Assembly (NCBI RefSeq): GCF_000382345.1
Contig: NZ_KB908131.1
Span: 1-35,513, forward strand
DNA: 35,513 bases
Direction: 5' to 3'
Source: Massilia niastensis DSM 21313
GTDB taxonomy: Bacteria; Pseudomonadota; Gammaproteobacteria; Burkholderiales; Burkholderiaceae_D
Shown here: positions 16,400 to 23,042 of the stretch, piece by piece
How the letters are laid out: each line of letters opens with the position of its first letter
Position numbering within the stretch: the stretch's first letter is position 1
The notes under the pieces: generated by a model
The model's input: the letters and a program-made list of their open reading frames with translations, nothing else
Database searches by the model: none
What the model was told of the DNA's origin: nothing
Program-made: the position numbers and the translations under genes

Positions 16400-16427
16400 T
16401 CAGGCCAAGAAGGCAGAAAATTTGTCT
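16211..16427. repeat. Four copies of a 13-bp motif (consensus ARACARATTTDCT)
   Basis: AGACAGATTTACT (16211-16223), AGACAAATTTACT (16240-16252) and AAACAAATTTGCT (16320-16332) are direct copies. The inverted copy AGACAAATTTTCT on the minus strand (16415-16427) lies inside the 3' end of the thioesterase gene. Spacings are irregular. The role is unknown. Confidence 0.45.
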
Positions 16428-16807
16428 CTCCATTCACCCTCGATGGCTACTGACCGCATGCTATCGAGTGAAATCAGGACGATTTTCAAGAAGAAACGAA
16501 CCCGTTCCTGCTCGCCACAGCGGGCAGTGATCGCCAGCGTCATCGAAGACTTCCCTAATTCCTGCACCTCCAGGGAAAATTCCAATACGTCCCCATACGT
16601 GCTGGGGCTGATGAATTCACACTCCAGACGGACGGCGGGAACGCTCAAGCGCAAGCGCTCCTGCAAGTGGTGAAAGCTGACTCCAAGCCCTTCACTGAAC
16701 CAATCTTCGACCATCTCGTTGCAGAGTTCAGCGTAACGGGGATAAAAAACGATTCCGGCTGGATCGCAATGCGAAAAACGAACGACTTTTTTCTTAGTAA
16801 ATTTCAT
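16400..16807 (-). CDS. 4-hydroxybenzoyl-CoA-type acyl-CoA thioesterase (hotdog fold)
   Basis: This is a cytoplasmic thioesterase of the 4HBT family, hydrolysing an acyl- or aroyl-CoA to free acid. The 135-residue protein has the family motif HCDPAGIVFYPRYAELCNE with the presumed catalytic Asp at 15, as in 4-hydroxybenzoyl-CoA thioesterase of Pseudomonas CBS3. I chose ATG 16807 (GAAAG upstream) over a TTG at 16828. It is the last gene of the minus-strand operon, 150 bp after the HCCA-isomerase-like gene. Context suggests it releases an aromatic acid such as benzoate from its CoA ester, or a free beta-keto acid for BKACE; the sequence does not decide which. Confidence 0.82.
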   Translation of the reverse strand: MKFTKKKVVRFSHCDPAGIVFYPRYAELCNEMVEDWFSEGLGVSFHHLQERLRLSVPAVRLECEFISPSTYGDVLEFSLEVQELGKSSMTLAITARCGEQERVRFFLKIVLISLDSMRSVAIEGEWRDKFSAFLA

Positions 16808-16957
16808 GTTCACGAACTTTCTTTTCAATCTGAACGGTTAAGAATGATGTTGGCACGCCAGCAGGGTTAACAGCTGACAGGGACGCCCACGTCGAACGGG
16901 GCAGACCGCTGGACATACTTTGTCGCTTGGCCACTGCTTACCGCACGGCCATTTCAG

Positions 16958-17560
16958 CTACCAGCCGCCGCAGGCCAGCCATTGATCGACGAGTTCCAAC
17001 TTGTCGACGCCGAAAAAGGGCTCGCCGTCCACCACGATGAAAGGAGAGCCAAACACCCCTTTGGCGATCGCCGTATCGACGCTCGTGCGCAAGCTCGCGC
17101 TTGCGTCCGGATTTTCGAGAGCGTCCCGTACCCTCGACTCCGGTAACTGCGCCGCGTGGCCGGCGGCAATAAGCTCCTCAGGATCATCGAGCCGGCGGTT
17201 CGACTCCCAGTACGCGCGCAGCACGCTACGAGCGAATGCCTGCGCCTCCTCCTGGGAGGTTTGCGCGATCCAGTTAAACACGCGCGCTGCCGGCAGCGGA
17301 TTCATGGGCGCGGCATCAAGCGACCGCCCCAAGGTCACTCCATGCCGGCGGCAGTAACGCGCCGCCTCGGTCCGGATATAGTCGGCCTTTAGCGGAATTT
17401 CCATCAGTGGCTTCGATCCCATAACCTTCATCACGGACACGCCCAGCAGGATGGGACGCCAGGTTAGGGTAGCGCCATGCCGCCGGGCCAGCTCATCGAT
17501 GCGCAAGCTAGCGAAATACCCAAATGGGGAAATGAAGTCGAAGTAAAAATCGATGTGCAC
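16958..17560 (-). CDS. GST-kappa / 2-hydroxychromene-2-carboxylate isomerase-like protein
   Basis: A 200-residue thioredoxin-fold (DsbA-like) protein of the GST-kappa/HCCA-isomerase family. It begins MHIDFYFDFISPFGYFAS, where Ser11 corresponds to the glutathione-activating Ser of NahD. It continues with WRPILLGVSVMKVMG and ends with the cis-Pro region GVFGSPFIVVDGEPFFG and then VDKLELV. Characterised members use glutathione to isomerise hydroxychromene carboxylates in naphthalene breakdown, but no naphthalene genes are here. It lies 14 bp after the acyl-CoA synthetase gene, so it is co-transcribed. A cis/trans or ring-opening isomerisation of an o-hydroxycinnamate-like compound is one possible role, purely by inference. 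Confidence 0.8.
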   Translation of the reverse strand: MHIDFYFDFISPFGYFASLRIDELARRHGATLTWRPILLGVSVMKVMGSKPLMEIPLKADYIRTEAARYCRRHGVTLGRSLDAAPMNPLPAARVFNWIAQTSQEEAQAFARSVLRAYWESNRRLDDPEELIAAGHAAQLPESRVRDALENPDASASLRTSVDTAIAKGVFGSPFIVVDGEPFFGVDKLELVDQWLACGGW

Positions 17561-17574
17561 GGTTTCCCTCTCGT

Positions 17575-19488
17575 TTAAGTTGACGCGCCGTCTGACCCCT
17601 CGGGGCCGATTTGCACCAGCACAGGCAGGCCCTCGAGTGCGGCGCGTGCTTCGGCCATCGTTGCGGGTAGTGCCGGCTCCGCAAATCGTACGGTAACCTC
17701 AACTGTATTTGACTGTGCGTTGCAGCCTACTTCGAGCGGTGCATGGGCGTGTACCGTCGCAAGCAGTTCTTCCACCTTTGCCTTGGCGGCAAGGTTGCGC
17801 AGCGTTGGCTTGTAGATTTTTCCCACAGGCGTCGTCGGCAGCCGGTCTAGAATGATCACGCGCTTTGGCAGCGCGGGCCGCTCGGGGATGTGCGAGATTG
17901 CAGCGGCCAGCAGCGATGCACTGGAGGCGTGCGCGCCGGGTTTCAGTGTCACGAAAATCACCGGTAGTTCGCCAGCGTAGCTGTCGGGCTCCCCGACGGC
18001 GGCGCAGGTCTCGACCTGGGGGAGCTTCAGAAAGGCTTCTTCGATGACACCGGGTTCGATGTTGTGCCCGCTGCGGATGATCAGGTCCTTTGAGCGGCCC
18101 GTCAGGTACACGTATCCATCTTCCGCGACATAGCCGAGGTCTCCAGAGATGAGCCAGTTGTCTGGCGTAAAGGTACCCGTATTGCGCTTTGGGTCCAGGT
18201 AGCTGTCGCTCACGTGCGGACCACGAATGGCAAGGATCCCCATGTCACCAGGAGCGCAATGCGTGTCCACTCCCTCGTCGACAGATGCGTCGAGCGGAAC
18301 CGCGACGATCCTGGAGTAGGGCAGCCGCAGGCCGACGGAGCCAGGATGCCGAGGTGCACCCAGGGGTTCGATCGAGACGATCCCGGAGCATTCGGTCATG
18401 CCGAAAATATTTCGGACTGGGATACCGTGCTCCTGCTCGAACCGGACCGCAAGCTCCGTCGGCAGGGCGGAGCCTCCGCTGAGCGCCGCCGTCACGCAGT
18501 CAGCTTGACCGGGCTCCTTTGGCACCGACAGCAGCGCCGACAGGACGGTCGGAACGCAGCCGAGGTGGGTGATGCGATGGGTGTCCGCCAGCGTCCATAT
18601 CCTGCGCACGAATGCCTGGTTGCGCATGCCCGTTAGGGTCGGAAGGTAGAGCGCGGCGCCGGCGGCCAGGGGCCCAAGGCCATACACAAAGCTGCCCGCT
18701 ACGTGGAATAACGGAAAACCGTTTAGGATGCAGTCGCCGCGTCGCATTCCGTAGTACATCGCCGCGTACCAGCTGGTGTGCACTTCGTTGCGGTGGCGAT
18801 GACGCAGGATCTTGGGCATGCCCGTCGTGCCACCCGTGTGGAACAGCGCAGCCAGGCTGTCGCGGTCCAGGGCGGGATCCCAGTCCAGGTCACCGCTGCT
18901 GTCATGTACCTGCGCCTGGAACGATCCCGGGCAGGGCTGCGCTTCGTCCGGGTCGATTTCCAGCACGTGCTCGACGCATCCGGCAAGGTCGACAGCCTTG
19001 CGCACCTCCGCGTTGATCGGCAGCACACCTGAGGGCCCGAGCGTGACGACGATCCGGGTGCCGGTGGTCTTGAGTAGCAGGGCAATGTGCTCGGCGCTGA
19101 GCAGGTAGTTGATGGGGAAGGCGCAACCGGCGAGCTGCGCGCCCCACAGGGCAACGTGGGCGGAGGGAATGTGCGGAACGAATAGCGCGACCGGTTCCCC
19201 ATGCTTCAGTCCAAGGGAGCGGTACAGGTTGGCCGCCTGCCTAACCTGGCGCCACAGCGTGCTGAATGACCATTCAAGGGGAGGAGCGTCGCTGTCGGCA
19301 TCGACCAGGAAGCGCAGCGCGGGCGCGTCTCCATAAGTGGCGGCCGCAGCTTCCAGCAACGAGCTTGTGGTCGGGAACGGCACGGCGTCCTCGTAGGGGC
19401 GTCTCTCGGCCGCGGCGATGTCGGCCAGGTTGGTAAAGGCGAAGCGGTTCGCCGGGTCTATGAGATTGTTTCTAGATGTGGACGGCAT
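17575..19488 (-). CDS. AMP-dependent acyl-CoA synthetase
   Basis: A 637-residue ANL-superfamily ligase activating a carboxylic acid to its CoA thioester via an acyl-adenylate. Motifs in order: A3 LFHTGGTTGMPKILRHRH (about 216-233), A5 FGMTECSG (about 362), A7 SGDLGYV with DGYVYLTGRSKDLIIRSG, and the A10 lysine in TPVGKIYK (about 575). It is longer than the 540-560 usual for many family members, with about 40 extra N-terminal residues and a C-terminal tail after A10. The substrate is not evident. It follows a substrate-binding protein gene by 36 bp, as the other ligase in the divergent operon follows its own. The start codon has only a poor ribosome-binding site. Confidence 0.85.
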   Translation of the reverse strand: MPSTSRNNLIDPANRFAFTNLADIAAAERRPYEDAVPFPTTSSLLEAAAATYGDAPALRFLVDADSDAPPLEWSFSTLWRQVRQAANLYRSLGLKHGEPVALFVPHIPSAHVALWGAQLAGCAFPINYLLSAEHIALLLKTTGTRIVVTLGPSGVLPINAEVRKAVDLAGCVEHVLEIDPDEAQPCPGSFQAQVHDSSGDLDWDPALDRDSLAALFHTGGTTGMPKILRHRHRNEVHTSWYAAMYYGMRRGDCILNGFPLFHVAGSFVYGLGPLAAGAALYLPTLTGMRNQAFVRRIWTLADTHRITHLGCVPTVLSALLSVPKEPGQADCVTAALSGGSALPTELAVRFEQEHGIPVRNIFGMTECSGIVSIEPLGAPRHPGSVGLRLPYSRIVAVPLDASVDEGVDTHCAPGDMGILAIRGPHVSDSYLDPKRNTGTFTPDNWLISGDLGYVAEDGYVYLTGRSKDLIIRSGHNIEPGVIEEAFLKLPQVETCAAVGEPDSYAGELPVIFVTLKPGAHASSASLLAAAISHIPERPALPKRVIILDRLPTTPVGKIYKPTLRNLAAKAKVEELLATVHAHAPLEVGCNAQSNTVEVTVRFAEPALPATMAEARAALEGLPVLVQIGPEGSDGAST

Positions 19489-19524
19489 GCGGGCACCATT
19501 CGAATATTGGAAAGTATCGGAGGC

Positions 19525-20688
19525 TTACGGTACGTATTTCCAGGTGCCCTTCTCGATGCGCACCATCACTCGCGAGCGCTGATCCAGGCCTTGGTGGTTA
19601 GTCGGGCTCATGTTGACGATTCCGTGCGAGACTGGCAGGTTCTCGATGTTCTCGAGGCCATCGCGCAAGGCCGCACGAAACTCTTTGGTGCCCGGTTTCG
19701 CCTTCGCTACCGCGCCCTTCGCGGCCTCCTGCATCAGCAAGGAAGCATCCCAGGCGTGGGCGCCGAAGGTCGACAAACTGTCCTTGCCATAACTGGCCGA
19801 ATACTTGTTGATGTAGGCGAGCGCCGACTTCTTGACTGGGTTGGCGTCGGGCAGCTGGGCTGCCACCAGCATCGGTCCTACCGGGAGGAAGGTGCCCTCG
19901 CAGTCGACGCCGCAGACGCGCAGGAAATCGCTGTTGGCCACGCCGTGTGTCTGGTAGATCTTGCCTTTGTAGCCGCGATCGCGCAAGGCTTTCTGGGGCA
20001 GCGCAGCCGGCGTGCCGGCGCCGACGATCAGGATCGCGTCCGGGTTGGCAGACATGAGTTTCAATACCTGCCCGGTAACCGAGGTATCGGTACGGGCGAA
20101 GCGCTCGTTGGCGACGAGCTTGATCTTTCGTACCGGCGCCAGCTTGAGGGTTTCGCCATACCAGCCTTCTCCGTAGGCGTCGCTGAAGCTGATGAAACCC
20201 ATCGTCTTAACGCCATTGTCGGACATATGCTGCGTGATCGCCGCCATCATCTGGCCGTCGTGCTGGGGCGTCTTGAACACCCAACGGCGCTTGGCATCCA
20301 TCGGCTCGACGATGCGCGCGGCGCCGGCGATAGAGATCATCGGGGTTTCTGTCTCGGCTGCTACTTCGAGCATGGCGAGCGAGGGAGGCGAGATTGAGGA
20401 ACCGATCAGGAGATCTACCTTGTCTTCTGAGATCAGCTTACGTGCATTCTTGACCGCCTGGGTTGCGTCGGAAGCGTCGTCGAGCACAATGTATTGCACC
20501 TTCTGGCCCGCGATTTCCTTGGGGAAGAGGGCGACAGTATTTTTTTCCGGGATACCGAGTGACGCTGCCGGTCCGGTAGTCGAGATCGAGACTCCGACCT
20601 TGATCTGTGCGTGAACGTTCACGGCAGCGAGCGTGGCAAAGATAAGAATGCTGCTGCGGGCAACCGTGGTGCGGAACTTGATGTTCAT
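19525..20688 (-). CDS. ABC transporter substrate-binding protein, branched-chain/aromatic type (copy 1)
   Basis: Periplasmic binding protein of the Peripla_BP_6 (LivJ-like) class, 387 residues, with a signal peptide ending VHA before QIKVGVSISTTGPAAS. It contains KVDLLIGSSISPPSLAMLEV and SFSDAYGEGWYGE, typical of proteins that bind aromatic acids in HAAT-type transporters. ATG 20688 has GGAG in AAAGGAGACCACC. It is paralogous to the protein at 21878 (shared LGIPEKNTVAL and TDATQA-KNARKL). No permease lies in this operon, so it must use the Liv-type membrane complex encoded in the divergent operon. Confidence 0.9.
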   Translation of the reverse strand: MNIKFRTTVARSSILIFATLAAVNVHAQIKVGVSISTTGPAASLGIPEKNTVALFPKEIAGQKVQYIVLDDASDATQAVKNARKLISEDKVDLLIGSSISPPSLAMLEVAAETETPMISIAGAARIVEPMDAKRRWVFKTPQHDGQMMAAITQHMSDNGVKTMGFISFSDAYGEGWYGETLKLAPVRKIKLVANERFARTDTSVTGQVLKLMSANPDAILIVGAGTPAALPQKALRDRGYKGKIYQTHGVANSDFLRVCGVDCEGTFLPVGPMLVAAQLPDANPVKKSALAYINKYSASYGKDSLSTFGAHAWDASLLMQEAAKGAVAKAKPGTKEFRAALRDGLENIENLPVSHGIVNMSPTNHQGLDQRSRVMVRIEKGTWKYVP

Positions 20689-20754
20689 GGTGGTCTCCTT
20701 TGTTGTAATAAAAATGGTCGCCGCATTGACTGGCCGGCGTTTGGTAATGTGAAT

Positions 20755-21679
20755 CTAGTCGGGGGCTGGCACCTGCTGCGCGGCCTGCACCATTGCACGC
20801 TGCATCGCCAATTCCAGATGCACCCAGCGCGAGAAGGCGTCACTGCCGTCCGCGAACCGGCTGTCGCCTAGGGCGTCAACGCGTGCCCAGGCCCAGGCCA
20901 TCAGTGTCAGCGCGGTGACGCGCAGAAAGTCGCCTGCCACCGCATACAGCCTTTGCACGGAACCCTCGTCAGCCGCCGCGATCAAATGCGCGAGTTCCCG
21001 CCAACCATCGATGGCGCTTGAGACACGACGGGCCGCCGGTGATAAAGATGGGCCGGATTCGGCGGCCATTCGGTCCAGGACAGAAGTCAGTCCGTGGCCG
21101 CTATCGCTAACAACCTTTCGGAATAGGAGGTCGATGGCCTGAATTTCGTTAGTGCTCTCGTAGATCATGGCGATCCTTCCATCGCGTACCATCTGCTCGA
21201 TTCCCATTCACGCAGGTAACCATGGCCACCGAACACTGCAGGCAATCGCTGACGGCATGAAAAGCCTGTTCGGTCCAGGCCGCCTTGAGCCCTGGATCCA
21301 TCGTCCAGCCGTGGTTTGCAGCGCTCAGCCATTCGTAGAGAGTCATCGCCAGCACCGCCGGCAGCCCTTGTCCGCCATCTTCCTCGGCGCAAGCGAGGCC
21401 AGGCCAGCCGGCCTGCCAGAACGCCAGGTAGGCGTCGCGCGCGCCCGGCGGCGTGGTGACCTTTTCCGCTCCGAACGAACACCCCTCTTCATCGCCAATC
21501 CGGCTTAAAAGGGCCACCACCCCGCCGGCAAACTTGGCAGCTTCTTCCAGCACCTGTATGACCAGCTCGGGGTCGGCCGTCGCGGCATCCAGCGGCAGTG
21601 CTTTGACTATTTCGCTGCCCTTCAGCACATCGAGCAGGATGAATCCGGCGTTGGATGGCGCCGGGTGGTAATGGATCAT
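20755..21679 (-). pseudogene. Acyl-CoA dehydrogenase with internal deletion and two frameshifts
   Basis: First gene of the minus-strand operon; an intact version would introduce the alpha-beta double bond into an acyl-CoA. From ATG 21679 the N-terminal part (MIHYHPAPSNAGFILLDVLK to LSAANHGWTMDPGL) is normal. It then joins in frame to KAAWTEQAFHAVSDCLQ, which belongs near the C-terminus. About 290 central codons, including most of the FAD-binding part, are missing. Next, VFGGHGYLREW is in a second frame and GIEQMVRDGRIAMIYESTNE in a third; each shift equals one lost G (CAGTGTTC for CAGGTGTTC, and TGGGAATC for TGGGGAATC). The remnant would be about 308 residues against roughly 590-600. The two single-base shifts could be sequencing errors, but the deletion could not. 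Confidence 0.85.
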
Positions 21680-21719
21680 CGAAATCCTTTTGCGAGGGCA
21701 GGCATGACGGCCGTTTAAC

Positions 21720-21728
21720 AACTATAGT
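21720..21728. promoter_or_regulatory. Palindromic operator candidate AACTATAGT (minus-strand promoter side)
   Basis: AACTATAGT overlaps the predicted -10 of the minus-strand operon and repeats the AACTATAGTT at 21784, with centres 64 bp apart. It is a candidate binding site for the BoxR-type regulator encoded downstream. Confidence 0.5.
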
Positions 21729-21753
21729 ATATACGTGATAGCAAAAACTTCAA
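21725..21753 (-). promoter_or_regulatory. Predicted promoter of the minus-strand operon
   Basis: On the minus strand, TTGAAG (21753-21748) and TATACT (21730-21725) are 17 bp apart, placing the start about 40 bp before the acyl-CoA dehydrogenase start codon. The -10 overlaps the AACTATAGT palindrome. Confidence 0.55.
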
Positions 21754-21783
21754 GGAATGTGGGCAATCGGGCACATTTAGATA

Positions 21784-21793
21784 AACTATAGTT
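21784..21793. promoter_or_regulatory. Perfect palindrome AACTATAGTT, operator candidate (plus-strand promoter side)
   Basis: This 10-bp perfect palindrome overlaps the first bases of the -35 of the plus-strand promoter. With the copy at 21720 it gives each divergent promoter one site. Confidence 0.5.
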
Positions 21794-21820
21794 GATATTT
21801 GAGCGGGGGCTGGGTATAGT
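21792..21820 (+). promoter_or_regulatory. Predicted promoter of the plus-strand operon
   Basis: TTGATA (21792-21797) and TATAGT (21815-21820) are separated by exactly 17 bp, a near-consensus sigma-70 promoter about 58 bp upstream of the binding-protein gene. Its strength suggests that control is by repression. Confidence 0.65.
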
Positions 21821-21877
21821 CTTTTCAGTGGCAACGGAAAAAACGATAACGCCGCGCTGACAACCATAGGAGACGAC

Positions 21878-23029
21878 ATGAGCACCAAAGTGGGCTTCAC
21901 CTTCACGATCGGACTGTGTATGAGCGCCCTAGCATCGGCGCCCGCACTGGCCGATATCAATGTCGGGATTTCGGTGTGCGCCACCGGCCCCGGCGCCTCA
22001 CTCGGCATCCCGGAAAAGAATACTGTCGCGCTCCTGCCGACGACTGTCGCCGGCGAAAAAGTAAATTACATCCTGCTGGACGATGCAACCGATGCAACGC
22101 AGGCGACGAAAAACGCACGCAAGCTCGTCACCGAGAACAAGGTCGACCTGATCATCGGATCGTCCTCGGTTCCGCCGACGCTCGCAATCGCGGAAGTCGC
22201 TCACGAGACGCGTACGCCACTCCTGGCGATGTCCCCCATCGAGCTGGCGGGCGAGAAAAACCGCTGGGTATTCCGCACGCCACAGCACAACTCCATCATG
22301 GCCAAGGCGCTGGTCGAACACATGGTGGCCAACCGGGTGAAGACCATCGGTTTCATCGGCTTTGCCGACGGCTACGGTGAGGGCTGGCTGCGCGAGATCA
22401 CCCGTGCGGCAGAGGGCGCGCGCATCAAAGTAAATGTGGTAGAACGCTTTAATCGTACCGATACCAGCGTCAGCGGACAGGTGCTGAAGGTGGTCGCAGC
22501 GCGGCCGGATGTCGTACTGATCGCGGCCTCCGGCACGCCTTCCGCCTTGCCGCAACTGGGTCTGATCGAGCGGGGCTACAAGGGGCAGATATACCAAACC
22601 CACGGCACGGCGACCCGTGAGTTCATCCGCGTCGGCGGCAAAGCAGTTGAAGGTACGATCCTCCCGGTCGGCCCGGTCGTGGTGGCGGCGCAGCTCCCGG
22701 ACAGTCACCCGTCGAAAAGGCCTGGCGTGGAGTACACCCGCCTGTATGAGGCGAAATATGGCGCGGGGTCAATGTCGTCGTTTGGCGCTTACGCCTACGA
22801 CGCCTACCAGATCTTCGCAGCCGCAGTGCCCGCCGCGATGAAGAAAGCCAAACCCGGTACGCCGGAATTCAGGGAAGCCCTGCGCGAGGCGATCGAGACT
22901 GGACGCGACGTAGCAGGCGCGCAAGGCGTCTTCAACATGTCGCCAGACGACCATTACGGCCACGATGCCCGTTCGCGCGCGCTGGTGCGCATCGAAAAGG
23001 GCAACTGGAAACTGATCGACGTCCGCTGA
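21878..23029 (+). CDS. ABC transporter substrate-binding protein, branched-chain/aromatic type (copy 2)
   Basis: Periplasmic Peripla_BP_6 protein of 383 residues with a signal peptide ending ALA before DINVGISVCATGPGAS. It shares LGIPEKNTVALLP, LDDATDATQATKNARKLV and GFADGYGEGW with the protein encoded at 19525, so the two are recent paralogues that probably dock to one transporter. AGGAGA precedes ATG 21878. It is the first gene of the plus-strand operon, 13 bp before a feruloyl-CoA-synthase-like ligase. The substrate is probably an aromatic carboxylate of the kind that ligase activates. Confidence 0.9.
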   Translation: MSTKVGFTFTIGLCMSALASAPALADINVGISVCATGPGASLGIPEKNTVALLPTTVAGEKVNYILLDDATDATQATKNARKLVTENKVDLIIGSSSVPPTLAIAEVAHETRTPLLAMSPIELAGEKNRWVFRTPQHNSIMAKALVEHMVANRVKTIGFIGFADGYGEGWLREITRAAEGARIKVNVVERFNRTDTSVSGQVLKVVAARPDVVLIAASGTPSALPQLGLIERGYKGQIYQTHGTATREFIRVGGKAVEGTILPVGPVVVAAQLPDSHPSKRPGVEYTRLYEAKYGAGSMSSFGAYAYDAYQIFAAAVPAAMKKAKPGTPEFREALREAIETGRDVAGAQGVFNMSPDDHYGHDARSRALVRIEKGNWKLIDVR

Positions 23030-23042
23030 GCGAGCCACTGCC

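Noticed and set aside
16262..16453. Small plus-strand frames between pcaI and the thioesterase
   Set aside because: No start signal, no recognisable protein, and they run across the 3' end of the thioesterase gene.
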